Both the position numbers and the translations under genes were made by a program. Shown in pieces: positions 23,488 through 35,035 of a DNA stretch of 64,000 nt. A model generated the notes under the pieces. The model was not told the origin of the DNA. It worked only from the letters and a program-made list of their open reading frames with translations, and made no database searches. Within the stretch, counting starts at the first letter, position 1. Each line of letters opens with the position of its first letter. This DNA is from Galdieria sulphuraria (lineage: Eukaryota > Rhodophyta > Bangiophyceae > Galdieriales > Galdieriaceae), in the NCBI RefSeq assembly GCF_000341285.1, contig NW_005178437.1:87822-151821 (forward strand), written 5' to 3'.

Positions 23488-24363
23488 ATGTTTGTGGAAT
23501 GGTTATTTCATAAGCATGGATCGATTGGATTAAGACTTGCCACTTGTGTAAAGTCATTCAAAACACGTTTATTAAGAGTGTCACAATTGCATCCCATTAT
23601 GTTTCATACAAATAGTGATTCTTCAGATAATGATATAGAGTTTGTGTCTTGCCAATCTGGTGTTGTTGGCGTGGAGAATAAGGATTCCAACTGTTCTCAT
23701 CAAAGAGAAAAGCTTACAAGAGAAGAAACTTTCCAAAGTCCATTATCAACAACAAACCAATATGAATATCAATATCGCCCAATACTTTTGATGTTGATTG
23801 GTATACCAGGTTCTGGTAAGACTACTTTTGCTAAGAAACTTGAAGCAAAAGGATGGTATGCCTATTTCTACTATGCTTTTATATAGTTGAGAATGTTTTC
23901 GAAAAGGTGTAGAGTTTGTCAAGATGAGCTATTCACTCGTCAGCAGTGCGAGAATTATACCATAACCCATCTCTTGCAAGGTAAATCAATCGTTATTGAT
24001 AGATGCAACGTCACAAAGGAACAGAGAGCAATATGGATAAGTATGTGCATAATTTGCGTTTTATAAACTAACAAAGATTGTTAAGACCTTGCAAAGAATG
24101 CAAATGCAGTCGTAGGTTGTGTTGTCTTTACAACTCCTATACATATTTGTATTTCTAGAGTAGCTCAAAGAAGTGAACATCCCAACTTGAAAGGCAACGA
24201 CCCAAAAACTGAAAACGTTATCTTCCAATTCGCACGAGAGTTTTGTGCTCCAATAGCTGAAGAAGGAATTGACTTTTGTCGTCGTATACAAACTGAACAA
24301 GATGAATATCGTATATTACAACAACTGGAAACAATATTGGATAGCAACTCACTGTCCTCTTAA
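23488..24363 (+). CDS. P-loop kinase, AAA_33/polynucleotide-kinase type
   Basis: Three exons, 23488-23855, 23907-24040 and 24086-24363, with introns of 51 and 45 bp; 259 residues. The P-loop is GIPGSGKTTFAKKL, then WCRVCQDEL, SIVIDRCNVTKEQRAIW (Walker B and lid region) and a C-terminal helical part. The RVCQD and IDRCNL-like pairs match the kinase module found in aprataxin-like and bHLH140-type plant proteins and in PNKP. A role in end-processing of nucleic acids is plausible but not shown. The ATG at 23488 is only 12 bp from the start codon of the divergent SMP gene; an internal ATG at 23599 could be the real start. The first 90 residues look like a transit peptide or linker. Confidence 0.75.
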
Positions 24364-24875
24364 CATTCTTTATCAGCTGACCACTCCAATCTAGCCAGTT
24401 GAGTCTGCAGTTGTTTTACAGTTTCTTCGATATATCTTAGTTGTGGGTTATTTTCAATCCATTTCTTTCCTCATTTTAAACTTATATCAAGTTTCAACCA
24501 GAAAGAACCTACCTGCTGCTGTTCTGGTTCAGTTCCCAATTGTTGAGTACGAACTTGCAGTTCATTATACAGTCTTTGTCGATAATTCTCCAAAGTTTCC
24601 ATCACTTCTATCAACTCTGCAGCTTTGGCTGCTTTATTATCAAATTTAGGTTGTGCTTGTTTCTTGTAGTGGTCCAAAGAGGAGGGTAAAGCTTCCTTTT
24701 CAGGAAAAGGTAACTTATCACAAGCGTAATAAGTACGAAATATTTTATGAAAGTTGAGGTGAGAAGGTCCTGAAACGATTGGTTTATGATAACCACTAGT
24801 TCTTCTTTCTTCTTTTCTAATCAAAACTGTTCCACTTGAAACTACAAACATAAGAAAGTAACTAGAAGAACCCAT
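24360..24875 (-). CDS. Hypothetical coiled-coil protein
   Basis: Two exons, 24513-24875 and 24360-24464, joined over a 48-bp phase-0 intron; 155 residues. I do not recognise the family. A short hydrophobic N-terminus (SYFLMFVVSSGTVLI) could be an anchor or signal. The C-terminal half is helical and charged (AAKAAELIEVMETLENYRQ, then EETVKQLQTQLARLEW). The acceptor was chosen because it opens this heptad-bearing frame. The stop codon shares the TTAA at 24360-24363 with the stop of the convergent kinase gene. Confidence 0.6.
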
Positions 24876-25070
24876 TTTTTACTCAATGCCTTTTGTCAAT
24901 TCACAAATTACTAAAAAGTCAGTAAAAGAAGAAACAAATGTATATGTATGTATATATTAAGTTGATGTGTGTAACTCATCTTTCCATTGGGTTGAGATAT
25001 TTTATCCTCATCGACGAATACTAACAGATAAGAGATTTTCCAAATACTCAAGTCCTATACAATATCATCC

Positions 25071-26759
25071 TTAGAAAGAAAACAAAATATCAATAGTTCC
25101 CTTACTTTCTTGTAATGCTTGCACTGTACTTCTCAATTCGTCGTTTTCTGTACAAAGTTCTTCCATACGTTTCTGATAAGCCTCTTGTTGTATCTAACAA
25201 ATTGTTCTTCATAAAAGTCTTATATGTGCAAATAAATATATTATCTCACTTTTTTTCTTTGACGAGAACGTTCCGCACTTCTACGATTTTGCATAGCTCG
25301 ATATGCTTTCCGTTCTTCTTCCGTCTATTATATTTGAACAATCAATGAAATGGAATGAAACGTGAAAACTTACCATTTCTGGATGTTTTCTCTTTCGACC
25401 TCGCCTCTTTACTGTTCTTGTTTCATGCTTTTCCATATTGGATATATGATCATCATCCAGAGTTGGATTGTTATGATTGCTGTTCGTATTGTCTGAATGG
25501 CTTCCACTATAAGTAGACTGATTGGTTGAATATTCTCCACTCTTGCATTCCAACAATTCCTCTCTATCTGAACTCGAGTCATTAGAAACAGATAAATTCT
25601 CATGCTCATCTCCACTGTTTTGAAAAGAGTCATAAACACTTGAATTGGCTTCCGTTTGTCGACTTCTCCTCTTTGGACTCTTTTCATTTCTATCTTGAGG
25701 CAAAACATTCCAATTCGAGGTAAACTCTCGAATCCAATTAGGTGCATTATCCTTGATTGCCTGAGAGCCAAGTAGAGAATGGTTATCATTTGTACCAGTT
25801 ACCCAATCAACTGGAGAAGAAACAAGAGAAGACTCTTCCATATGGAAACCAGTATCCCTTGGAGTAGTCCAAGCTCGAGGTGTAGCTCCAGAACGTAAAG
25901 AGGATAGACCTTTTGGAGTAAACAAATCTGGAAAGTAATCCGTTAAACGAGCAAATAAATCGTCATTGTTATCCACTAAAGTATTCGGTTCGTCCAATCT
26001 CTCCAAAGGTAACTTGGGACTTATTATCGAAGGTTTTGTGTCCACATTCGAAGAAGATACTGCACTATGAAACCCCACAGCTGAAGTCTGACTATTGCCT
26101 TGTTTCGTAACACTAGTAAAAGAACGAGGTGAAGTAGGAGGTTGAACTACGTTCGATTGAGCTTGTTTGGAACAACTTGACTGTTCGTGACGGTTAGCAT
26201 TACCAGTCCTTTCTCAACATAAGGAAGATTGTCACAGGGAAAGCAAATCGTGTGCACTAACCTTGCGTTAGTCTCCGTTATTTTCGAGTCTCTCTTCACT
26301 ACACTGACTAATTCTTTTGGGTCCGTTACTCCATTCTTCATGGACTCCACTACAATGCACATTCTCTCGAGAGCTTCTGGTTTCTTTTGAGGATCCAAAC
26401 CACCTAATTCAATCATACGAAGCAAAGACTCTGTTTGTTCGTATATTTCGGGAATTCCATAGTCATAGAGAGTCTTATTGTCTTGGGTACGCAGTTCAAC
26501 TGAATAAGGAAAGCCAATTACAGCAAAAACAACGTAAATACCTTGCAATTCTATATTTCCAAAGTGAAAATGAAGCATATCTATGAAGTGGAATTCTTCG
26601 CAAAGCTTCTTCTTCACGTCTCCTATAGTATCATAAACGGAAACTTGCAGTTGTCGTCGTTGTCCGTCTGGCAAGTCCTTTCATAGGTTTGTATAGCAAA
26701 CCAAAAATATATCAAGTGCTTACCAATAGCAAGGGAAAGGTTTCGTCAGACTGTCGCAT
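25071..26759 (-). CDS. bZIP transcription factor with ubiquitin-like N-terminus
   Basis: Six exons: 26724-26759, 26542-26677, 26262-26499, 25374-26208, 25250-25324 and 25071-25193. Introns are 42-56 bp. The N-terminal 65 residues (LDLPDGQRRQLQVSVYDTI, DVKKKLCEEF, then ELRTQDNKTLYDYGI) look like a beta-grasp ubiquitin-like fold. A Ser/Asn-rich, acidic middle follows, then a basic patch (KRRGRKRKHPE). The bZIP basic region NRRSAERSRQRKK is encoded by its own small exon, and the zipper begins RMEELCTENDELRS. The 3' end is uncertain: a GTAAGG at 25105 may begin a further intron, leading to slightly different tails. The ubiquitin-like call is by pattern only; the bZIP call is firm. Confidence 0.8.
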
Positions 26760-26760
26760 C

Positions 26761-26782
26761 TATATATATATATATATATATA
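26761..26782. repeat. TA dinucleotide repeat upstream of the bZIP gene
   Basis: Eleven TA units directly upstream of the bZIP start codon at 26759. It could sit in the leader or act as an AT-rich promoter element; no function is shown. Confidence 0.8.
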
Positions 26783-26897
26783 CGATATTCAAGTTTCTCT
26801 TCTTCTTCTCACTTGATCGATCGATCAATGCTCACGAAAAAAGCATTATCGATTTTTTCTTTGTTTCTAATTTGGGAAATATTGAAGAGCTTTTTCC

Positions 26898-27074
26898 TTA
26901 TTGGATAAACACACATTCGTATTCTAAAGAGTGAGAACCAAAGAATATGTATATGATCATAGAAAATACACATATCGCCAACTTGAATGCATAATAAGCC
27001 AAATTGTAGGAAATTCTATTATTCTTTGTTGAGTATTTATGAATCCAAAAAAGCTTATTATCATCGAGCGCCAT
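26898..27074 (-). CDS. Possible small membrane protein (58 codons)
   Basis: A short ORF within the 349-bp divergent spacer between the bZIP gene and APC1. From ATG 27074 it encodes MALDDNKLFWIHKY, a polar stretch, and a hydrophobic helix (LAICVFSMIIYIFFG). Codon texture is gene-like, but I recognise no family, and an intron may change the end. It would start 34 bp from the APC1 start. Low confidence. Confidence 0.3.
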   Translation of the reverse strand: MALDDNKLFWIHKYSTKNNRISYNLAYYAFKLAICVFSMIIYIFFGSHSLEYECVFIQ

Positions 27075-27108
27075 TTTTGTAAAGTTGCCCAATTTGGACG
27101 ATTTGAAA

Positions 27109-30100
27109 ATGTCGTATTGTGAAGTTTTTCTACAAAAGACAACACTCAATTCTAAATTTGTTCCGAAACCAGGAGAAAAGACTTGTGTTTATGGTACCGA
27201 AGAAAATGAACTAGTGCTTCACAAAAATGGGAAGAATATATCTATCGTATGGAAAGTAGCAGATTGGACTAAGCGAAAGTTTTCTTTTGTTGCCGAAGGA
27301 GACCGCGTTTCCTTGCCTGTGCTTTTTACCGATGGGACTTATGACTATGTGGCTGTGTGTATATCTGATCGACTAATTCTTTTTGATGAGATGGGCAACG
27401 ACAACTTTTGGCAACTTGGATATGGCTTTTCAGGCAGTGTTTGTTGTGAACTGTTGGAACTTTCTTGGGCAGTCATCTTACCATTGACTCCAAATAACAA
27501 ATACAGTTCAAAAGACACGGTTTATTTATTATTTCAAAAGAAACAAAGAAAACTTTATTTCCTTCGAGGTGTCCATCAAGGAGAACGTATCATCTATTGT
27601 AGTTCAGACTTGCCTCTGTTGGTTACTTATGACGAAGTTTTAGAAACGATGTCTCTAGTGCTCTGTAATGAAGAAAAGATAGAAAGTGAAAGAGATATTT
27701 CTGTAGATGAAACAGACTTGGACTCCTTCTTTGTAGACAGAGTAGATGAAGTATTTCACATAACACCAAAAGAGTTTAGTTTTTTTCATGATGAGTTGGG
27801 ACAGTTGTATTTGGCTATTCTAGACCAATATGCTTATTTATACATGTTACTAGTTCAAGGTGCTAGTTGGTCTGAGAGAAAACAAAACAACATGCATTTG
27901 GAGAAGCTTCATTTGAAGATGAAGTTGGAAGCTTTCATTAGCATCCAGGCAGTTGCAATAACTCGAGAAGAATTCAAAGATCTATTATGTTTAGATGCGA
28001 TGGGACTGTTTCATGTTTATATTGGATGCCAATGGATCTTTCGTTTTGAACTATTTTGGATATCGGAAGCATCAGTATCTTTTGCCTTGGTGACCAGAGC
28101 TTATGACTCTTACCAAAGGGAAGGGAATCAACTTTCATGTTTTGTGAGGTCTTTGAAGGACTCAGTCTCTTCAAGTGTTACTTTGGAATGGAATGATAAT
28201 CAGTTTTATCGCATTTCATTAGATTGTTTTCGTCCTCATTCACAACCAACGAAAGATATTTTGATATGTTCATTTGCAGCTTTGAAACCCGAATTAAGTT
28301 GTTTGTTGCGTTCTTTGTGGATTTTCTATATGCATTGTCAACACAACGATCGTTCCTTCTCAACGGCTTCACTAGAACATTGCAAAGAATGGAAGAGTTT
28401 GGAACAGTCATTAGATATTTTGAGAAATTATTTACTTCATGCATATGAAAATTCATTAGGATTGAGTTGTGTTGTTGAAGGGTTACTATCCAAATTGTTG
28501 AATGGAGGCTTGAAAGAAGAGTTGCTTAGAAATACAAAGAATGATGAGAATGCTCGGTCTCTACTTTTGTACGACTATTCTTTCAATAGTTATTTGGCTC
28601 GCAAATATTCGATATTCTACAAGAATGAGAACATATCATTTCTTCCTTGGGAAATCAGTTCTTCACAAATACAGATGGATACTCGAATACTAATTTCAAA
28701 AGCCGACTCTATTGGCCAAATAGTTTATTCAATAGCAACTGCCTTTCATCTACTTTATGAATGTTACAAGACTTGCGTCACAAATGAGAATCAGTTGGAA
28801 GCAGTTGCCAGACAAGTAAAGAAGTGGATAGCTTTATTAGGTTGTTCTAGTTGGATGGAACACTATGATCGAGACTTGTTACATCCAATTTATTATGATC
28901 ATCAACAGTTGGAAGAACTTTCTACCCCTCTTTGTTGTATTTTTGATGCATTGTCCAGTGCTGTCATAGGAAATCTCGAAGATTTGGCTTTGCTAAAGGC
29001 TACCATTCAAAAGTTTCATTTTAGAGGTCTTTATAATCCACTTGAACGACTTGAAAAGATATGTGTTGCTCTAGAAATGATTTTCCAAAATGATAATGGC
29101 TCTTTGGAAAGTATAGTCTCTATTCCTTCATTTGTACAGAATATTTTGCCTACCTTACCTCTAAGTCTATCCACACCAATCTACGACACATTGCAAAACT
29201 GCAAGTTTCTCAATGATTCATATAAGGACAATTGGATAGATGCTCAATTGAATAACTTGTATAATGATGACATTTTCAAATTGTTAGGAATGGAAGAAAT
29301 GGAGACAAGTGAATGGAATATGTCTCATAAATTAGAGATGGAGTCCATGTATATGGAAGACCTATTACTTGACTTTGATACGAGTAATTATACATCGGGA
29401 ATGGAAGTGAATGATCCTTGTATTCATATGAGGTTTGCAGCTGATCGAAGAACTATGGAAGTACAGAATTTATTGGATTCTGCTTCTCCATTATCTTTAG
29501 ACTCCCTTGACTTGAAAGCATTGTATGAAGATGATTCTGTCACTGTATCTTCAAACAAATTACTTGGAAGACTTTTAAAGAATTTAGGTGTTTGTATAGG
29601 AAGAGGTGCTTTTGCATTGGGTACCTATATTTCCTTTGATCCTACGGAACCTATTGTGATACCAAAAATTTGGTAAGCTACACAATGCCTCTCTTTCTTT
29701 TTCTTGTGTGACTTTAAAATATCTCATTTTCTATAGTTTAGCTGCCAAAGCTCCTTCTGATTCCTTACCACTTGTGAAGTTGGACATGTCTAGTGTTTCT
29801 GTTCATTACTTTGATTGGCCACGTTTTCATAATGGAGTTGCTGCAAGTTTGAGGTTCTTTCGAAGAGAACCTTGTTATGGTGATCCTAATTCTCCTGAAA
29901 CTATGTTATCTCGTTCCTGGATAGTTAGTAATAAACCACCGGAGCCTTGTGCTTCTCATGCAGGGGTGTTGCTTGGACTTGGTTTGACTGGCCATCTTCC
30001 TGTGTTGCAAACAACAGATTGGTATAGTTACTTGATAGGAAGAGATGAACTTACTTGCGTTGGATTGATTTTGGGTGTTGCCTGTAGTGGAAGAGGCACA

Positions 30101-32567
30101 ATGGACAATTCAGCAACTAAAATGTTATGTATTCATATAAGACATTTCAATCCCTTGTCATTTTCTCAACCTGAATGGGAAGTTCCTGTTTCAGTTCAGG
30201 TAAAAGTTATCCATAACATTTTGTTTCTTTTCTAATGGAATACTTTGTCAAGTCTGCTGCATGTTTTGGTTTAGGTCTTTTATATCAAGGAACTTGTCAT
30301 CGTCTTATGGTTGAAGGTTTATATGCCGAAATGACTCGAAATATGGAGCCCGATATTCCTTTGGGACAAAGACAAGGTTTTTGTTTGGCAGTTGGTTTTG
30401 GTTTGGGTTTTATTTGTTTAGGAATGGGTCCAAAAAGCGCTGCATTACAAGACCTTCATTTGGAAGAGAAACTGTATTCTTGTATTTATGGCAAGAATAC
30501 AAAAAGCACTTCACAATCAATCATTTTGGATACTCATCCAAATGTTATTTTAGAGAATTATTCTAACAACGATGTGATTACTCCGGCAGCTCTCATGGCT
30601 TTATGTCTCATGTAAGGAATATTTTTGCGTTATATATCTTACTTTTATATAATTCTGTTGTTGGTAGGTATTTACAGACCAATGATTGGAGTGTTGCCAA
30701 CATGCTTACTATTCCAGAATCGCTTTATGAATTGGAGAGTATTCGACCAGATCATTTATATTTGTTTGTATTATCACGACAGTTGATACTATGGGACTAT
30801 ATTTATGCAACCCCTTCTTATCTTATCAATTTGTTGCCGAGCCTTTGTAAGAATTCCTTACTAGTGGGAGGACAAGAGATATCTTTGGATGCATTATTAG
30901 AACAATTACGTCGAAAATTAAGCGAAGACAATCCTATGACCGATATAATTGTAGGAACTATAATGATTCTTTTGGCTGCTGCTGTAAGCATCGGCCTACG
31001 ATATGCTGGAACATTCGACTCTCAAGCCTATACTCTAGTCAAGCAATTATTTCTTAGTCTGGAGAAGATTGTGCCAACCCATATTTCCATGTATTTGGGT
31101 TTATTGCCGCTGTCTTTGTCTTTGATTATGGCAGGAAGTGGAAATTTGGAGCTACTTAGAATATTGCGTCGTTTACACAAAAGCATTCGTCACAAATCAG
31201 ATACAAGTCACTCTTCTAGATATGCCAATTATATGATGAATAGCATGTCTATTGGCTTTTTATTTCTTGGAGGTGGTAGTTGCAGTTTTCAAAGGAGTCG
31301 CTTTGCGATTGCTTCCTTATTATGTGCACTATATCCCGTTTTTCCTGCATCTCCTACTGACAATCAGTATCATCTTCAAGCATTTCGACATTTCTATATT
31401 TTAGCTACTGAGAATCGATTATTGGAAACTCGCGATATTCGAACGAACAAGCCTTGTTTTGTTCCAATAGAAATAACGTTGAAGGATAGTCGAGATTATT
31501 ATTCTAGTACTTGGAGGTTAATGTCACCTTGTTTAGTACCTGAATGGACAATTGTTGAAAAGATTCAAATAAGCGGTCCGAGATATTTACCGAGAACATT
31601 TGTAATAGATGAAAACTTTCTGGAGAAAAATAGTCTATTGGAAAGACATCGAAAGAAAGCAAAGAATCCTTCCAATTCGAATCCATTTATGAAAGTAGAA
31701 TACGGACGTATAGTTGTCTTTGTGAGACGCCGAATGGGTCAACTTGACTATTCTATGGATCCCAAAGGTACTCGAGGACTGTTATCTCGTGTCATTGCCA
31801 TATCCTTGAAAGGACGAATGTTAACTTCTTCATGGCCATTGTTTCATTCTTTTCCTATTCAAGTGGACACTCAAGATGAGATAGCAATGGAGAGTCTTAT
31901 GGAATATCCATCTTTATCCGGTTTTTTTCAATATTTTTGTGAACCCACAAAGCCTTCCATTTATGATGCTATTCTATATGAGATTCTATCACATGATAAG
32001 CCTGAAGCTTTGCAACTCTATTTAGAGATGATGAACATATGCAATTGTAGTATGGCGAAATGGTCTTTGCATTCTTTATCCATGAAACATTTGAGTATTT
32101 TATCGCAATATTTTCATTATGGTCGTTTTCTCAACAACTCTATTATGAATGACGAACATATTCCTATTCTTGAACCCACTTTTGTACAAATGTGTTTTCT
32201 TCATGTGAAAAATCAACTAGAAAGTAGTCATCTCGACTGGTCTCTCTTTCAATCAGCAATAACAATGAAACCAGAAAGATATTCTCAGCAGACTAGTCAC
32301 ATCATGAAAAAAGATGAACAAACTTTATGGAATCAAAAATGGCTATGGATGTATTTACAACTCATGCAAGTACCTCACATTCCACTCATAAGACGATTGT
32401 ATGAAGATTGGAGACAACAAATGCCCAATTGGGATGGACACTCGTCTCGGATGATAAAATGGTGGTTACTATCTCAACAACTATTTCCTAGTCGATATCA
32501 ACAAAGTATTCCTCTACTTTGTAAAATATGGACAGAATGGTTGGATAGAAATACATTTTTAGGTTAA
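27109..32567 (+). CDS. APC1: Anaphase-promoting complex subunit 1
   Basis: Four exons, 27109-29672, 29737-30199, 30253-30611 and 30668-32567, with introns of 64, 53 and 56 bp; about 1761 residues. The centre has the APC1 PC-repeat region: GVLLGLGLTGHLPVL, GLILGVACSGRGTMDNSATKM, ACFGLGLLYQGTCHRLM, and LALGL-type CLMYLQTNDWSVANML followed by LSRQLILWDYI. These match the RPN1/2-like repeats of human APC1 in order. A further repeat block (LGLLPLSLSLIMAGSGNLELL) follows. APC1 is the platform of the E3 ligase that drives chromosome separation. The N-terminal part is the usual beta-propeller region and is weakly conserved. Its stop overlaps that of the convergent cyclophilin gene through TTAA. Confidence 0.92.
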
Positions 32568-34072
32568 AAAGCGCCTTCTTTTTCCCATTTATCTATTCCA
32601 TTCAATATCCGAGTATAAGTTATTTTATCTTTGGGTGAAATTTGGGGAAGATATTCTAATCCTTGAACAATATATCCAAAAGTAGCTACATTGCCATTGA
32701 GAATATTTCCTCCTTTGTTTCTGGCTTGTTCTGATCTGGGATCCAATGTAAATATGAAGAAGCTGGAATTGGCATCGTTCTCATCTTCCGAAGAATGTAC
32801 CATAGCTATTGCTCCAAAGGCTGTCATAGGCAAAACAGGTTGCAAATCAGCTAAATCTGCAGTTTCTAAAGTCTTTCCCCAAATAGGGTAAGGATCTCCA
32901 TCTATCAAAACTTCCATAGGAATATTGCGAGGTTTCTGAGTATCTGGATCGATAAATAATTGTTTGGGTTGAATCAACAAATAGAAACCTGAATCCTTGT
33001 CCACTACTGTTGCATCTTGATATAAGTTATTCAATAAAACTTGCATAAAATTTCCACTAGTCAAAGGTGCACTATAACCATCCAATACAATTACTAAATG
33101 GATACTGTTTCCTATTGGACTGCCATTCTTATCTCTAAAAGGTGAAGAATTCAATGCAACATTGGCTTTCGTAATCGTCATTTCCACAGTGGCTCTTCCT
33201 TTCAATCGAGGTAAGGAATCATACTTGTGTGGTATTGGATAAGGAAATCCTTGAACCATCCACTCTTCTAACTGAGCAATTTTATCCAAACTTGTTTCTG
33301 TCTCGTTAGCAATGTCATTTTTCATATCTTTGACTGCCTTTTTACTATTTTTTGCAATTTGTATTTTATCTCGAATAATGCCGAGCAATTGATCGATATC
33401 TCCCAAAGCACTGGCAGCTTCATCTCTATGTTCCTTTCTACTATCCAACAATATTTCAACTTCACTTTTATGCAAGATTTGTACTGCCTTTTGTATATCC
33501 TTCCAAGCCAACGAAAGACCTGATTTTCCAGGTGAGTGCAAATCGATAAGCAATTGTTCCAAAGTTGATTGTAATACTCTTATAGGTTCATCGATAGGAA
33601 TGGGAAGAGCATAACGTAATATGGCCTTTCCATTGGTGACAATATACCTTCTAAGAAGTGTATTATCTGAGATAACGCTGGCTTGTACTTGCCAAGAATC
33701 CTTGTCCAGACCCATCAACAAAGGAGCAGTATTAATTAGCAAAGTACTAAATAAGAAAAGTGTCAAATGGACAATACAGCCATATTTTAAGTTATGTGTC
33801 GAGCAACTGATAAGCCAACTATCACGGTAGAGTTTGAGTCCTCTGTGAACACAACACCCAACTGGGTGACAAAAATTCGTTTCACTATTTATAAACTTGT
33901 TCTTGGAACCATTCGTTGATTTCTTACTCAACTTTTTCCAAGGCTTTAATATCTTTGGTTGGTTTGTAAAGTACAATAGAGATTGGAAACCCAATGTCAT
34001 ATAAGATATTATATAATCTCCTTTTCCAATCCTTTCTTTTTTTACATTCTTTTTATGATTTTCATACAACAT
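32564..34072 (-). CDS. CYP38/TLP40-like thylakoid lumen cyclophilin
   Basis: A 502-residue single-exon protein. The N-terminus is basic and long, with a hydrophobic stretch (HLTLFLFSTLLINTAPLLMGL) fitting a two-step plastid and lumen targeting signal. A helical domain follows (KSGLSLAWKDIQKAVQIL, DKIQIAKNSKKAVKDMK) as in CYP38. The C-terminal cyclophilin-like barrel contains VIVLDGYSAPLTSGNFMQVLL and NSSFFIFTLDPRSEQARNKGG, with the active-site residues degenerate as in CYP38. In plants this protein helps assemble photosystem II. The ATG at 34072 lies 2 bp downstream of the NFU1 stop, so transcription probably starts inside NFU1 or the true start is more internal. Confidence 0.9.
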   Translation of the reverse strand: MLYENHKKNVKKERIGKGDYIISYMTLGFQSLLYFTNQPKILKPWKKLSKKSTNGSKNKFINSETNFCHPVGCCVHRGLKLYRDSWLISCSTHNLKYGCIVHLTLFLFSTLLINTAPLLMGLDKDSWQVQASVISDNTLLRRYIVTNGKAILRYALPIPIDEPIRVLQSTLEQLLIDLHSPGKSGLSLAWKDIQKAVQILHKSEVEILLDSRKEHRDEAASALGDIDQLLGIIRDKIQIAKNSKKAVKDMKNDIANETETSLDKIAQLEEWMVQGFPYPIPHKYDSLPRLKGRATVEMTITKANVALNSSPFRDKNGSPIGNSIHLVIVLDGYSAPLTSGNFMQVLLNNLYQDATVVDKDSGFYLLIQPKQLFIDPDTQKPRNIPMEVLIDGDPYPIWGKTLETADLADLQPVLPMTAFGAIAMVHSSEDENDANSSFFIFTLDPRSEQARNKGGNILNGNVATFGYIVQGLEYLPQISPKDKITYTRILNGIDKWEKEGAF

Positions 34073-34074
34073 AG

Positions 34075-34974
34075 TCAACTTCTCAATACACCGGAGTCTC
34101 GAAGTCTTTGTTCTAAACTTTGCAATTGTTCTCTACTTACTTGTTCCATCTTTTGTCTTTCTTCACTTATGACTTCTCTTACACCTTTGACTTCAGGAAT
34201 ATAGTGCATAAGCATATTTTCTACTCCACTTTTCAAAGTCACTACACTAGAACTACAAGTCGTACAAGAACCTTGTAATTCCAAGTCTACAATACCAGTA
34301 TCTGGATTATATCCTCTATACAATATATTTCCTCCATCCTCTGCAACTGCAGGTTTGATTCTTGTTTCCAACAATTCCTTTATCATAGCAACTACTTCAT
34401 CGTCTTCCGGTCTTATAGTAGTATCTGACTCGGGTAAACTTCCCAAAAGAACGGGTTCTTCACTACTATAAAATTCTAGTATGGCTTCAAATATCTCAGG
34501 CCTTAACACCGACCAACTGACATCTTCCCTTTTGGTTACCGTCACAAAGTCAGGACCTAAGAAAACTGAAGATATGCCTTCAATCCGAAACAGCCTTTTT
34601 GCTAAAGGCGATATTTGAGCAGACTGAGCGTTGGGAAAGTCTACACTTGCTTCATTAGGAACTACTTCTCTACCTGGTAAAAACTTGACAGAGTCTGGGT
34701 TAGGAGTGGGTTGACTTTGTAAGAATAACGAGCGTTTGAGCGATAATAATAGTGTTGGTTGTTGGAGTACTTGTCTATGAGGGAAACCATGAGTGCCTTT
34801 GTATAATGAATGACTTGACCCAGGCAACACAGAAGTAGTATATAAGTTATGCTTTGGATAGCTGAAGAAACGAAAAGTCAAAGGGTTCTCATGAGTCAAG
34901 TTTCCAACACGACTATTAACAATAAAAATGGCAAGTGACTGAAGGCGGGTTCGAGCACTTGAAAAGAACGACAT
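34075..34974 (-). CDS. NFU1: NFU1-type iron-sulfur cluster scaffold, mitochondrial
   Basis: A 299-residue single-exon protein. The N-terminus is rich in Ser, Arg and Phe (FFSSARTRLQSL), as in a mitochondrial presequence. The Nfu_N domain starts SQPTPNPDSVKFLPG, the family signature. The C-terminal NifU-like domain has the cluster-binding CxxC as GSCTTCSSS, followed by TLKSGVENMLMHYIPEV. It delivers 4Fe-4S clusters to lipoate synthase and respiratory enzymes. The first ATG of the frame is at 34974; upstream codons lack ATG. The SAS-6-like gene starts 61 bp away on the other strand. Confidence 0.93.
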   Translation of the reverse strand: MSFFSSARTRLQSLAIFIVNSRVGNLTHENPLTFRFFSYPKHNLYTTSVLPGSSHSLYKGTHGFPHRQVLQQPTLLLSLKRSLFLQSQPTPNPDSVKFLPGREVVPNEASVDFPNAQSAQISPLAKRLFRIEGISSVFLGPDFVTVTKREDVSWSVLRPEIFEAILEFYSSEEPVLLGSLPESDTTIRPEDDEVVAMIKELLETRIKPAVAEDGGNILYRGYNPDTGIVDLELQGSCTTCSSSVVTLKSGVENMLMHYIPEVKGVREVISEERQKMEQVSREQLQSLEQRLRDSGVLRS

Positions 34975-35035
34975 GACAAGTAAGAAATGGAAAAGTCGAT
35001 TCCTTATTTGAATTGCAAAGAGAAAAGTCAAACAA

